From contig CAJTRK010000010.1 in assembly GCA_910578475.1 (NCBI GenBank), forward strand, positions 44,126-108,125: a stretch of 64,000 bases of DNA, in the 5' to 3' direction. This document shows, piece by piece, positions 36,545 to 46,108 of the stretch. The DNA comes from an uncultured Lachnospiraceae bacterium (GTDB lineage: Bacteria > Bacillota > Clostridia > Lachnospirales > Lachnospiraceae). Numbering within the stretch: position 1 is the stretch's first letter; the number at the start of each line of letters is the position of its first letter. Both the position numbers and the translations under genes were made by a program. Below the pieces are notes generated by a model. It was not told the DNA's origin. It was given only the letters and a program-made list of their open reading frames with translations, and made no database searches.

Positions 36545-37528
36545 GTGGGCGAGGTACTGTCTCAAAGTGAAATAGATAATTTGCTCGCTGCGCTCAGCAG
36601 CGGCGAAGTAGACGCGGAGCAGATGCAGGATTCGAAAGATAAGCAGGTCAAGAATTACGACTTTAAGCGACCTACGAAATTCTCTAAAGAGCATCTCCGT
36701 ACTCTGGAAATTATTTTTGAACATTACGGAAGATTATTATCGACGAGTCTTCCGGTCTACCTTAGAAAGAATGTGCAGGTAGTAGTTACGAGTTCAGAGA
36801 CGGTTATCTTTTCAGAATTCAGTAATGCGCTGTCGAATCCGTTAATTCTGGGAATCGTTGATTTTCAGCCATTGGGAGGCACAATCCTGGTGGAACTTGC
36901 ATCGAATCTTGGATTCGCAATGATAGACAGGATGCTTGGCGGGCATGGAGACCCGCTGGAGAAGAACAGGGAATTTTCCGAGATAGAAATGACGATTATC
37001 GAAAAAATGCTGGTAATTTGTATGCAGCTCATGCGGGAACCCTGGAAAAATGTAGTGGATATCAATCCTGTTCTGGAACGGATTGAAACAAATTCTCAGT
37101 TTGCACAGATTATTGCGCCGAACGATATGATTGCAATCATTACGCTGAGTATCAAAATCGGTGATGTAGAAGGACTGATGAATGTCTGCCTTCCGTTCTT
37201 TACACTGGAAAGCGTTATGGATAAACTGAATACCAAATTCTGGTATGCAAATATGCAGGAACAGGATGAAGAAGAGTATGACGAATACATTGAAGCATTG
37301 TTACGAAGGGTGGATGTTCCGATTAAAGCCGTACTCGGAAGAAGTAAGATTAGCGTAACGGATTTTGTCAATCTGCAGCTTGGTGATATTATACGGCTGG
37401 ACACAAATGTGGATAATGATTTGAATGTATATGTAGGGAATATAAAGAAATTTACCGCATTACCGGGTTCTAATAAAGATAAATATGCTGTCAGGGTAAC
37501 GTCGGTATTTAGAGAGGGGGAGGAATAG
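36545..37528 (+). CDS. fliM: Flagellar motor switch protein FliM
   Basis: The 327-residue C-ring protein begins VLSQSEIDNLLAAL, the peptide that binds phosphorylated CheY. The middle domain is a CheC-like fold (GGTILVELASNLGFAMIDRM, MLGGHGDP), and the C-terminal SpoA domain (LGRSKISVTDFVNLQLGDII) contacts FliY/FliN. The start is GTG 36545 with GGGGAGGTG upstream. fliY follows after four bases. Confidence 0.97.
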   Translation: MGEVLSQSEIDNLLAALSSGEVDAEQMQDSKDKQVKNYDFKRPTKFSKEHLRTLEIIFEHYGRLLSTSLPVYLRKNVQVVVTSSETVIFSEFSNALSNPLILGIVDFQPLGGTILVELASNLGFAMIDRMLGGHGDPLEKNREFSEIEMTIIEKMLVICMQLMREPWKNVVDINPVLERIETNSQFAQIIAPNDMIAIITLSIKIGDVEGLMNVCLPFFTLESVMDKLNTKFWYANMQEQDEEEYDEYIEALLRRVDVPIKAVLGRSKISVTDFVNLQLGDIIRLDTNVDNDLNVYVGNIKKFTALPGSNKDKYAVRVTSVFREGEE

Positions 37529-37532
37529 AAGC

Positions 37533-38774
37533 ATGGACGGAATGTTATCACAGGATGAAATAAATGCGCTGCTTAATGGCGGTGGTGATTCTGATAGCGG
37601 TGATGATTCATCGGCTGGAGCTTCTTCTACGGCTGACATAGATGACAGTCTGATATCTGAGATTGAAAGAGACGCGATTGGAGAAGTTGCCAATATCAGC
37701 ATGGGCTCTTCCGCTACAACATTATTTTCTCTTGTTAATCAAAAGGTAAATATTACGACACCGGTCGTAAGTCTGGCAAGATGGGAAAATGTACTGACAG
37801 AGTATGAAAGGCCATGCGTATTTATTCAGATTAAGTATACGGTTGGCCTGGATGGCTCTAATATTCTGATTTTGAAGGAACATGATGTTAAAGTCATTAC
37901 CGACCTGATGATGGGTGGTGACGGAAGCAATACGGAAGGGGAGCTTGGAGAACTGCATCTTAGTGCGATTTCCGAAGCGATGAACCAGATGATGGGGTCT
38001 TCCGCAACATCACTTTCCACAATGTTAGGAAAGATGATTGATATCAGTCCCCCGGAGGCAAGTCTTGTAGATTTGACTGAATTTAAGGAAGGAGGAGATA
38101 TCGCAGCGTTCCTTTCGGGAACATTTGTAAAAATTGCTTTCCGCATGCAGATTTCGGATTTGGTGGATTCTACGATTATGCAGTTATATCCGATAGAATT
38201 TGCCAAAGAATTATGCAGTACGTTCTTAGGCGCTCAGTTGGGAGAGGAACCCCCTGCGCAGGAACCCGCACCGGCTCCGGCTCCGGCGGCACCGCAGGCA
38301 GGAATGTCTCAGATGGACATGAGCCAGATGCAGACGGGAATGCCTCAGATGGATATGAGTCAGATGCAGATGGGAATGCCGCAAATGGGAATGCCCCAGA
38401 TGCAGATGGGAATGCCGCAAATGATGCCTCAGATGCAGATGGGAATGCCGCAAATGGGAATGCCTCAGATGCAGCCTAATATGAGCATTCAGCCGGCACA
38501 ATTCCAGAACTTTGCCGGAGGCTTCAATCCGAACCAGCCACAGGAAAATATTGACCTGATTAAGGATGTGCCGCTTGAAGTTACGGTTGAACTCGGAAGA
38601 ACAGCCAAGTCCATTTCGGATATCCTGGATTTTGCACCCGGTACGATTATTGAACTCGACAAAATAGCAGGCGAGCCGATTGACGTACTGGTCAACGGTA
38701 AGTTTGTTGCGAAGGGTGAAGTAGTAGTTATTGAAGAAAGTTTCGGTGTCAGAGTAACGGAAATCATTAAATAG
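37533..38774 (+). CDS. fliY: Motor switch phosphatase FliY (FliN-like C-terminus)
   Basis: The 413-residue protein joins three elements. An N-terminal LSQDEINALLNGG peptide resembles the CheY-P binding tail of FliM. A CheC-like phosphatase domain carries the paired motifs EVANISMGSSATTL and SEAMNQMMGSSATSL, each with the acid/Asn arrangement that dephosphorylates CheY-P. A C-terminal SpoA domain (VPLEVTVELGRTAKSISDIL) replaces FliN. Between them (residues 258-318) lies an unusual Met/Gln-rich linker with six GMPQM units. This architecture is typical of Firmicutes and Thermotoga. Confidence 0.95.
   Translation: MDGMLSQDEINALLNGGGDSDSGDDSSAGASSTADIDDSLISEIERDAIGEVANISMGSSATTLFSLVNQKVNITTPVVSLARWENVLTEYERPCVFIQIKYTVGLDGSNILILKEHDVKVITDLMMGGDGSNTEGELGELHLSAISEAMNQMMGSSATSLSTMLGKMIDISPPEASLVDLTEFKEGGDIAAFLSGTFVKIAFRMQISDLVDSTIMQLYPIEFAKELCSTFLGAQLGEEPPAQEPAPAPAPAAPQAGMSQMDMSQMQTGMPQMDMSQMQMGMPQMGMPQMQMGMPQMMPQMQMGMPQMGMPQMQPNMSIQPAQFQNFAGGFNPNQPQENIDLIKDVPLEVTVELGRTAKSISDILDFAPGTIIELDKIAGEPIDVLVNGKFVAKGEVVVIEESFGVRVTEIIK
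38304..38486 (+). repeat. Met/Gln-rich repeat in the FliY linker
   Basis: Degenerate 15-30 base units encode MSQMQ and GMPQM motifs (six exact GMPQM copies). At DNA level blocks such as ATGCAGATGGGAATGCC recur, so the region may vary in length by slippage. It joins the phosphatase and SpoA domains. Confidence 0.9.
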
Positions 38775-38823
38775 TGATACTATTAAAATTATCTATAAAA
38801 ATATGTAATAGGAGAAAAAGAGA

Positions 38824-39186
38824 ATGGCAAAGAATATTTTAGTATGTGATGATGCAGCATTCATGCGTATGATGATTAAGGATATCCTGACAAAGAATGG
38901 ATATAACGTGGCAGGCGAAGCGGAAAACGGTGCAAAGGCAGTTGAAAAGTATAATGAGCTCAAACCCGACCTTGTGCTGATGGATATCACGATGCCTGAA
39001 ATGGATGGTATTCAGGCGCTTAAGAAAATCAAAGAAGCCGACCCGGGAGCTATGGTTATTATGTGTTCCGCTATGGGCCAGCAGGCTATGGTTATCGAGT
39101 CCATTCAGTCAGGCGCGAAGGACTTTATTGTTAAGCCGTTCCAGGCTGACCGTGTGTTGGAAGCAGTTAAGAAAGTAGTGGGATAA
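38824..39186 (+). CDS. cheY: Chemotaxis response regulator CheY
   Basis: The 120-residue single-domain receiver has the acidic pair D9-D10, phosphoacceptor D54 in LVLMDITMPEMDG, the Thr/Ser switch position in VIMCSAMGQ, and Lys in DFIVKPFQ. Once phosphorylated by CheA it binds FliM/FliY and changes rotation bias. It sits between fliY and fliO as in Bacillus, and its stop codon abuts the next start. Confidence 0.97.
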   Translation: MAKNILVCDDAAFMRMMIKDILTKNGYNVAGEAENGAKAVEKYNELKPDLVLMDITMPEMDGIQALKKIKEADPGAMVIMCSAMGQQAMVIESIQSGAKDFIVKPFQADRVLEAVKKVVG

Positions 39187-39576
39187 ATGATACTTACTGT
39201 TTCAAACAGTACAAATTCCTATCTGCAATTTTTGACCGTACTTATTTTGTTTGTTTTTGTTCTGGCTGCCACTTATTGGACTACGAAGTGGATAGCCGGA
39301 TACCAGAAAGGGAAAAAGACAGATGCTAATCTGGAAGTTATCGAGACTTCTCAGATTGCTAATAATAAGTATGTTCAGATTATTCGTGTTGGGCAGAAAT
39401 ATTTGGCAGTTGCAATCGGGAAAGATTCTGTTACAATGTTGACAGAGGTTCCAGAAGACCAGTTGACGTTTTCTAGTAGTGCGAAGAATGAACAATTGGG
39501 GTTTAAGGAATTGTTTGAAAAAATACAAAAGAAGACGATTCTGGAAAAAGAAAATGACCGAAATAAGAATGAGTAG
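39187..39576 (+). CDS. fliO: Flagellar export gate assembly protein FliO/FliZ
   Basis: The 129-residue protein has one membrane helix at about 13-33 (LQFLTVLILFVFVLAATYW) and a basic cytoplasmic domain with the FliO pattern LEVIETSQIANNKYVQIIRV, then GQKYLAVAIGKDSVTML. FliO helps assemble FliP rings in the export gate. The position directly before fliP supports the assignment, since FliO is poorly conserved. The start codon abuts the cheY stop. Confidence 0.87.
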   Translation: MILTVSNSTNSYLQFLTVLILFVFVLAATYWTTKWIAGYQKGKKTDANLEVIETSQIANNKYVQIIRVGQKYLAVAIGKDSVTMLTEVPEDQLTFSSSAKNEQLGFKELFEKIQKKTILEKENDRNKNE

Positions 39577-39585
39577 GCGATAAGA

Positions 39586-40476
39586 ATGAAGAAATATTTT
39601 TCCGGATACAAAGTGAAGAGGATATTATGCCTGCTGTTTCTGGCAGGCATATTGTTTATCACTGTATTTATCCATGAGAAAGATATTGTATATGCGGCAG
39701 GGCTTTCCCATGTGGAATCTAATTTGACCGGCGATACGGTCGAGCGGACGAATATTGAACAGCCGGGAGCTTCGGAGTCGGCTGAAGACTTGCAAGAACT
39801 GAATATTGCGAACACGGTGACGGTTACATATAACGATGGTAATGGTACGTTGAATGGTGCATTGCGAATTCTGATTACTCTTACTTTAATTGCTATTGCA
39901 CCGTCATTGATTGTTATGTTGACCTCGTTTACCAGGATTATTATTGTCCTGCATTTTACGAGGGCGGCGCTCAATACGCAGTCGGCGCCTCCAAATAACG
40001 TTCTGATTGGTCTTGCGCTGTTTCTGACGTTTTTTATTATGCAGCCGACAATATCCAGTATTTATACGGATGCGATTGTACCCTTTGAAGCGGGTGAACT
40101 GGACCAGGAAGAAGCCATTAAGGCGGCGGCGGTTCCTGTCAGACAGTTTATGTATCCGCATACACAGGAGCGGGATGTAAGACTTTTTCTGGATATCAGC
40201 CGTACGGAATGGGACGGAACAAATTTGGATGATATCCCTTTCAGCGTGCTTGTGCCGAGTTTTATTATCAGTGAGTTGCGGACAGCTTTTATGATAGGCT
40301 TTTTATTATATATTCCTTTTATTGTAATTGATATGGTAGTTGCGTCTACCCTGATGAGTATGGGTATGATGATGCTGCCGCCGACGACGATTTCCATGCC
40401 TTTTAAGATTCTGCTTTTTGTTTTGGCGGATGGATGGTACTGGGTAATCGGAAGTCTGGTCAGGACATTTTACTAA
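39586..40476 (+). CDS. fliP: Flagellar export gate protein FliP
   Basis: The 296-residue protein has a cleavable-looking signal peptide (hydrophobic about 11-28), a short variable segment to about 85, then the conserved FliP membrane core: ITLTLIAIAPSLIVMLTSFT, VLHFTRAALNTQSAPPNNVL, then FIISELRTAFMIGFLLYIPF and VVASTLMSMGMMMLPPTTIS. FliP forms the pentameric part of the export channel with FliQ and FliR. Motifs are complete. Confidence 0.97.
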   Translation: MKKYFSGYKVKRILCLLFLAGILFITVFIHEKDIVYAAGLSHVESNLTGDTVERTNIEQPGASESAEDLQELNIANTVTVTYNDGNGTLNGALRILITLTLIAIAPSLIVMLTSFTRIIIVLHFTRAALNTQSAPPNNVLIGLALFLTFFIMQPTISSIYTDAIVPFEAGELDQEEAIKAAAVPVRQFMYPHTQERDVRLFLDISRTEWDGTNLDDIPFSVLVPSFIISELRTAFMIGFLLYIPFIVIDMVVASTLMSMGMMMLPPTTISMPFKILLFVLADGWYWVIGSLVRTFY

Positions 40477-40498
40477 CCGATAGAAAGGAGTTGGACAT

Positions 40499-40768
40499 AT
40501 GACAATTGATGATGTAACCGCTATTGCAAGTCAGGCGTTGTTTTTGATTATTAAATGTTCCGCACCGATGCTTCTTGTTTCTTTATGCGTAGGTCTTGCC
40601 GTCAGCATTTTTCAGACGGCGACTTCCATTCAGGAGCAGACGCTTACTTTTGTGCCCAAAGTACTGGCTATTTTTATATCGCTGATGATACTTGGTCATT
40701 GGATATTGACTCAAATTATCGAATATATGCACATGTTATGGTCAAATTTCAGTGTGTATATCAGATAG
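40499..40768 (+). CDS. fliQ: Flagellar export gate protein FliQ
   Basis: The 89-residue protein has two membrane helices (about 16-38 and 52-75) separated by the conserved loop FQTATSIQEQTLTFVPK. That loop is diagnostic of FliQ/SpaQ. It joins FliP and FliR in the gate complex. AGAAAGGAG lies just upstream of ATG 40499. Confidence 0.97.
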   Translation: MTIDDVTAIASQALFLIIKCSAPMLLVSLCVGLAVSIFQTATSIQEQTLTFVPKVLAIFISLMILGHWILTQIIEYMHMLWSNFSVYIR

Positions 40769-40788
40769 CAGAAGGATAAGGAAATCAT

Positions 40789-41574
40789 ATGATAGACATT
40801 TCTTTTACCTATGCGGATTTGGAATTTTTTTTGCTGATTCTGGTGCGCGTGACATGTTTTGTTCATGTTGCACCGCTTTTTGGAATGACGAATACCGTAC
40901 CACGGCAGGTAAAGATTGGATTGAGCATTTTTATTGCATATTTTCTGTTTTTTTATCTGGACCATAACGAGGTGGTCTATAATACGTTGTTCGAATATAC
41001 GGTTATTATATTGAAAGAAGTGCTGACAGGTTTTTTGATTGGTTGGGGCGCGCAGCTTTGCATGACAATCACTTCTTTTGCGGGAAGTATTTCCGATATG
41101 GAAGCCGGTTTAACCATGGTCAATCTGATGGACCCCTTGACGCAGCAGAGCGCAACGTTCAGCGGCGTATTTTATCAGTACATGTTTTCTTTGTTTATGC
41201 TTATTTCGGGTATGTATGAATATTTGATTAAGGCGTTGATGGATACGTTTACGCTCATACCGGTGAACGGTGCGGTTTTTCAAACGGAAGCGCTGATTGG
41301 TTCTTTGATACGTTTTATGGGCGATTATATCATTATAGGATTTCGGATATGCCTGCCTATTTTCTGTGTGATGCTGCTTTTAAACTGTGTGCTCGGAATA
41401 TTGGCGAAGATTGCGCCGCAGATGAACATGTTTGCGGTCGGTATGCAGATGAAAGTACTGACGGGATTGTCCATCATGTTTCTGACAGTCCGGATGCTGC
41501 CGGGTGCGGCGGATTTCATTTTCCGGGAAATGAGAGAATTGATAGCTGTTTTTGTCGGAGGGATGTCGGGTTGA
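40789..41574 (+). CDS. fliR: Flagellar export gate protein FliR
   Basis: The 261-residue protein is mainly hydrophobic, with six predicted membrane segments and the FliR pattern RVTCFVHVAPLFGMTNTVPR near the N-terminus and NLMDPLTQQSATFSGVFYQY in the middle. It closes the export gate with FliP and FliQ. Its stop overlaps the flhB start by four bases. Confidence 0.96.
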   Translation: MIDISFTYADLEFFLLILVRVTCFVHVAPLFGMTNTVPRQVKIGLSIFIAYFLFFYLDHNEVVYNTLFEYTVIILKEVLTGFLIGWGAQLCMTITSFAGSISDMEAGLTMVNLMDPLTQQSATFSGVFYQYMFSLFMLISGMYEYLIKALMDTFTLIPVNGAVFQTEALIGSLIRFMGDYIIIGFRICLPIFCVMLLLNCVLGILAKIAPQMNMFAVGMQMKVLTGLSIMFLTVRMLPGAADFIFREMRELIAVFVGGMSG

Positions 41575-42695
41575 ACGATTATATGATTCTAAAATATAAT
41601 CTCCAGTTCTTTGCGAAGGACGGACCGGGCGGAGAAAAAACCGAGGAGCCTACGTCCAAGAAACTGAGTGATGCCAGAAGTGAAGGACAGGTGGCCAGGA
41701 GCCATGAGGTAGTCAATGCGGTTATGCTTCTGGGACTTTTTCTCCTTATGAAATTCTGGGTTGGCAGTCTTGGCGGAAGTTTTATTTCTTTTTTTCAGAA
41801 TATCTACTCACAAATACCGGAATATGTTAAAATGTATGATGGATATATGCAGGAGATAACATGGCGGGCGATTTTTATCCGTACGCTGACAAGAATACTG
41901 GCAATGATTGGCCCCGTATTTTTTATCGGATTTTTTCTTGCTTTTGTAACGAATCTGCTTCAGGTGAAGTGGAAGATAACGACGAAACCGATGCGGCCGA
42001 AGTTCAGCAAGATGAACCCGATAAGCGGCATTAAACGGATTTTTTCTCCGAATTCACTCGTGGAACTGTTAAAATCAATTGCCAAGATAGTGATTATTGT
42101 TTATGCGGTTTATTCTTACCTGATTAAAAATGCGCCGAGTATTTACCTGCTGTATGATATATCTTTGAATCAGGCGATTGCGCAAATCGGGGATTTGGTT
42201 GTTAATTTGGGATTTCGTATCTGTCTTTTCTATATGCTGATTGCGGCGGCCGATTATATCTATCAGAAATTTAAATTCAAAAAGGATATGAAGATGACCA
42301 AGCAGGAAGTAAAAGATGAATACAAGAATCAGGAAGGTGACCCGCAGGTCAAGAGCAAACAGCGCCAGCGTATGATGGAGGCTTCCAGGCGGCGTATGAT
42401 GCAGTCGCTTCCGCAGGCGGACGTCGTAATCACAAATCCGACGCACTATGCGGTGGCAATCAAATATGACCCGGAACTTTATGACGCGCCGTATGTACTG
42501 GCAAAAGGCGCAGATTATCTGGCGCAGCGGATTAAAGATACTGCGAAAGAACATCATATAGAAATTGTAGAAAACAAACCCCTGGCCCGTATGCTTTATG
42601 CAAATGTGGAAGTGGGGGGAATTGTACCGCCGGAGCTGTATCAGGCGGTCGCGGAAGTGCTTGCTTTTGTATATCACTTACAGGGCAAGGTCTAG
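41571..42695 (+). CDS. flhB: Flagellar export switch protein FlhB
   Basis: Translation probably starts at TTG 41571, seven bases after GGAGGGA, overlapping the fliR stop; ATG 41583 is the alternative. The 374-residue protein has the family N-terminus YNLQFFAKDGPGGEKTEEPT, four membrane helices and a cytoplasmic domain with the self-cleavage motif N289-P290-T291-H292 in VVITNPTHYAVAIKY. Cleavage between N and P changes substrate specificity from hook to filament in response to FliK. Confidence 0.96.
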   Translation: MNDYMILKYNLQFFAKDGPGGEKTEEPTSKKLSDARSEGQVARSHEVVNAVMLLGLFLLMKFWVGSLGGSFISFFQNIYSQIPEYVKMYDGYMQEITWRAIFIRTLTRILAMIGPVFFIGFFLAFVTNLLQVKWKITTKPMRPKFSKMNPISGIKRIFSPNSLVELLKSIAKIVIIVYAVYSYLIKNAPSIYLLYDISLNQAIAQIGDLVVNLGFRICLFYMLIAAADYIYQKFKFKKDMKMTKQEVKDEYKNQEGDPQVKSKQRQRMMEASRRRMMQSLPQADVVITNPTHYAVAIKYDPELYDAPYVLAKGADYLAQRIKDTAKEHHIEIVENKPLARMLYANVEVGGIVPPELYQAVAEVLAFVYHLQGKV

Positions 42696-42785
42696 TGTGG
42701 GAAGAATTCCTGTTATCTGACGGAGATTCTTTTCAGAAGAGGGATTATATATCATATAGAAATATAGGGGAAAGGAGAAGAGGAT

Positions 42786-44828
42786 ATGGGGAATTTGAGG
42801 AAAGCGGATGTCGGCGTTGCGCTTTATTTGCTTTCGGCGTTCATTATGTTAATCGTTCCGATACCATCATGGCTGCTGGATGTTTTGCTTGCCTGTAACA
42901 TATCGGTTGCGTTCACGGTCATGTTTGGCTGTATGTTTGCCAACGAAGTGTTAAAAATGTCGTATTTTCCTACGATACTGCTTTTTACGACCGTATTCAG
43001 AATTGCGTTGAACGTATCCTCTACAAGATTAATTCTGACGACCGGCGACCCGGGAAATGTTGTCGAGACATTCGGACAGTATGTCGGCGGCGGCGATTTA
43101 ATCATAGGTGTTATTGTTTTCATTATTTTAATTATCGTACAGTTCATGATTATCAATAAAGGTACGGAGCGTGTTGCTGAAGTAACGGCAAGATTTACGC
43201 TGGATGCGATGCCCGGTAAGCAGATGGCAATCGATGCGGACTTAAATACCGGAGCGATTACGGATGCGGAAGCAAAAGAACGTCGTGAAAAGATTCAGGA
43301 AGAGTCAAACTTTTTCGGTTCTATGGACGGTGCTGTAAAATACGTTAAAGGAGATGCGTCTGCAGGTCTTTTTATTACGGCGATAAATATTATCGGCGGA
43401 ATCGCAATGGGTATGTGGCGTCAGAATATGGAGTTTGTGGATGCGCTGAACCGTTATTCGATACTGACTATCGGCGACGGTCTGGTAAGCCAGATTCCGT
43501 CTCTGCTGATTTCACTTTCAACAGGTATTCTCGTTACGAAGGGCTCGAAGGATGCCGATTTTGGTACGGTGCTCGTGAGCCAGCTGTTTGGAGTGCCGAA
43601 AGTACTTTATATGGTGGGAGCCGTTATCGCGGCACTGGGTATTATCACACCTTTGAATACGGTTATTTTCGTTGCGCTCGGTCTTTGTTTTATCATCGTT
43701 GCAAGAATTATTTCCGGAACGATTGAGACGGCGGAAATAGAACGGGAAGTGGACACGGAAGAGGCCGCGGCGGAAGAAATCAGACAGCCGGAGAATGTTA
43801 CGTCGCTGCTGCAGGTTGACCCAATCGAGCTGGAATTTGGATATGGTATCATTCCGCTTGCCGATGTCAATCAGGGCGGTGACTTGTTAGACCGTGTTGT
43901 TATGATTAGAAGACAGATTGCATTGGAACTCGGTACGGTAGTTCCGATTATTCGTCTGCGTGACAACATTCAGCTGAACCCGAATCAGTATATTATTAAG
44001 ATTAAAGGGGTTCAGGTCAGTGAAGGAGAAATTCTTTTTGACCATTATATGGCGATGAATCCCGGATATGTGGAAGAAGAAATTACGGGTATACCGACTT
44101 TCGAACCATCCTTCCATCTGCCTGCTATCTGGATTACAGAAGGACAGCGGGAACGGGCGGAGAGTATGGGCTATACGGTAGTTGACCCGCCTTCTATTAT
44201 TGCAACGCATTTAACGGAGATAATCCGGCAGTACATAGCGGAGCTTCTTACAAGGCAGGATGTGCAGAATCTTGTCAACAACCTGAAAGAAACGAATCCT
44301 TCTCTTGTGGATGAGCTCGTACCGAAGCTGCTTGGGCTTGGTGAGATACAGAAAGTGCTGCAGAATCTGCTTTCTGAAGGAATTTCCATCAGAGATTTGC
44401 TGACAATTTTTGAGACATTGGCAGATTATGCGTCAACATCGAGGGATACGGACATTCTGACGGAATATGTAAGACAGAGTTTGAAGAGAGCAATTTCCAA
44501 TAAATTCTTCCCGGCTAATGAGACGACGAGCGTTGTAACACTTGACCCCAAGTTGGAGCAGGAAATTATGGGAAGTGTTAAACAGACAGAGCAGGGCGCG
44601 TACCTGACGTTAGACCCCGCAAAGACCAGAGCGATTATGGATTCGGTCGGAACGGAAACAAAGAAACTGGAAGATTTGGGAAAGATTCCGATTGTTATTA
44701 CTTCACCAATCGTGCGTGCATATTTTAAGAAACTGACAGAAGACTATTTCAAAGATTTGGTTGTTGTATCTTATAATGAAGTGGAATCTAATATTGAATT
44801 ACAGTCCGTTGGGATGGTGACAGCATAA
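42786..44828 (+). CDS. flhA: Flagellar export gate protein FlhA
   Basis: The 680-residue protein has an N-terminal half with about eight membrane helices and the conserved cytoplasmic loop FTLDAMPGKQMAIDADLNTG followed by GAITDAEAKERREKIQEESN, the family signature. The C-terminal cytoplasmic domain forms the nonameric ring that docks chaperone-substrate complexes. GGGAAAGGAG precedes ATG 42786. The 90-base gap after flhB contains only this ribosome site and no clear structure. Confidence 0.97.
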   Translation: MGNLRKADVGVALYLLSAFIMLIVPIPSWLLDVLLACNISVAFTVMFGCMFANEVLKMSYFPTILLFTTVFRIALNVSSTRLILTTGDPGNVVETFGQYVGGGDLIIGVIVFIILIIVQFMIINKGTERVAEVTARFTLDAMPGKQMAIDADLNTGAITDAEAKERREKIQEESNFFGSMDGAVKYVKGDASAGLFITAINIIGGIAMGMWRQNMEFVDALNRYSILTIGDGLVSQIPSLLISLSTGILVTKGSKDADFGTVLVSQLFGVPKVLYMVGAVIAALGIITPLNTVIFVALGLCFIIVARIISGTIETAEIEREVDTEEAAAEEIRQPENVTSLLQVDPIELEFGYGIIPLADVNQGGDLLDRVVMIRRQIALELGTVVPIIRLRDNIQLNPNQYIIKIKGVQVSEGEILFDHYMAMNPGYVEEEITGIPTFEPSFHLPAIWITEGQRERAESMGYTVVDPPSIIATHLTEIIRQYIAELLTRQDVQNLVNNLKETNPSLVDELVPKLLGLGEIQKVLQNLLSEGISIRDLLTIFETLADYASTSRDTDILTEYVRQSLKRAISNKFFPANETTSVVTLDPKLEQEIMGSVKQTEQGAYLTLDPAKTRAIMDSVGTETKKLEDLGKIPIVITSPIVRAYFKKLTEDYFKDLVVVSYNEVESNIELQSVGMVTA

Positions 44829-46066
44829 TGATAATCAAGAAATTTTTGGGAAAAACTGAATCGGAAGCGGTGGAAAATGCGAAGAAGGAACTGGGCGCCA
44901 ATATCGTTATCATGAATGTAAAAAACGTGAAGCGAAAAGGGCTGTTTGATTTTCTGAAGCCGCATATGGTAGAAGTAACGGTCGCTTTGGAGGAAGAGAC
45001 AATCAATCATGAGAAAGCAGTCTCTGCCGATGTTAAAGCCGCGGTTTCTGCAATCAGCGAGGTTGTTTCCAATATGAACAATGCACCGGTACAGCCGACT
45101 GAGACGCAGCGCAGCGTGCCTGCCCCGGTTCAGGAGGATGCTTCCGGTAAAAAAGAGAACAATGCCATCGAGGAAAAGCTGGATAGTCTGCAGTCGCTGA
45201 TAGAACAGCAGCTCCAGAAACCGGAAGAAGAAAAAAAAGAGGAAGAAAAAGCCGGGGAAGACGTCAGTGAGACAGATATGTTCATGAAGCTTCTGCATAC
45301 AACGATGCTGGAGAATGAAGTGGACGAAGTCTATGCAGGACAGATTATAGAAGAAATTGAAAAGGTCAATAAGCCAAACTGTCCTTTTGATTTTGCACTG
45401 GCTAATACCTATCAGAAGATGATTTTGAAATTTGGGAAACCTGTCGGTATCACACCTTCTGAAAAAGGCGTAAAAGTAGTCTTTTTTGTCGGTCCGACAG
45501 GCGTCGGAAAGACGACCACAATCGCCAAGATTGCTTCCCGTTTTCAGGTGGATGAGAAAAAGAAAGTGGCTCTTCTGACCGCCGATACTTATCGGATTGC
45601 GGCGGCGGAACAGCTCCGTACCTATGCGAATATCCTTGAAGTGCCGTTCCGGGTCGTTTATACGGTAGAAGAAATAGAACAGGCGCTTATTGATTTTAAA
45701 GAGTATGATTATATTCTGGTAGATACGGCGGGCCATTCTTATCAGAATGCGGCACAGAAAGAGAATATGACGAAATTCATCCATTCGGTAGATGATAAAG
45801 TAGAAAAGGAAGTTTTTCTTGTTCTCAGCGCCACGACAAAATACAGGGATTTAATCAGCATTGCCGATGCTTATAAAGAAATGGCGGACTATAAGCTGAT
45901 ATTTACCAAGCTGGATGAAACGACAACGCTCGGAAATCTGCTGAACCTGAAGCTGTATACCGGAGCGTCGCTTTCCTATGTAACACATGGACAAAATGTA
46001 CCGGATGATATCGAGAACTTTAATCCACAAAAGACGGTCAAGAGGCTGCTCGGCGGAAAGAATTAG
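44828..46066 (+). CDS. flhF: Flagellar SRP-like GTPase FlhF
   Basis: The 412-residue protein has a variable basic N-terminal domain with an acidic linker (about 80-150), an N-type helical bundle and an SRP-family G domain. The P-loop VGPTGVGKTTTIAKIA lies at about 220-235, G3 is DTAGHS, and TKLDETTTLGNLL contains the TKLD specificity loop. FlhF sets flagellar number and position. Its start overlaps the flhA stop by one base, and flhG follows. Confidence 0.96.
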   Translation: MIIKKFLGKTESEAVENAKKELGANIVIMNVKNVKRKGLFDFLKPHMVEVTVALEEETINHEKAVSADVKAAVSAISEVVSNMNNAPVQPTETQRSVPAPVQEDASGKKENNAIEEKLDSLQSLIEQQLQKPEEEKKEEEKAGEDVSETDMFMKLLHTTMLENEVDEVYAGQIIEEIEKVNKPNCPFDFALANTYQKMILKFGKPVGITPSEKGVKVVFFVGPTGVGKTTTIAKIASRFQVDEKKKVALLTADTYRIAAAEQLRTYANILEVPFRVVYTVEEIEQALIDFKEYDYILVDTAGHSYQNAAQKENMTKFIHSVDDKVEKEVFLVLSATTKYRDLISIADAYKEMADYKLIFTKLDETTTLGNLLNLKLYTGASLSYVTHGQNVPDDIENFNPQKTVKRLLGGKN

Positions 46067-46108
46067 CGCCGGATATCTTTATGGACCGGGAAAGGAGAAT
46101 GGCTGAGA

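Noticed and set aside
42695..42898. 67-codon open frame between flhB and flhA
   Set aside because: It covers the flhA ribosome site and overlaps the flhA start in another frame, with no motif of its own.
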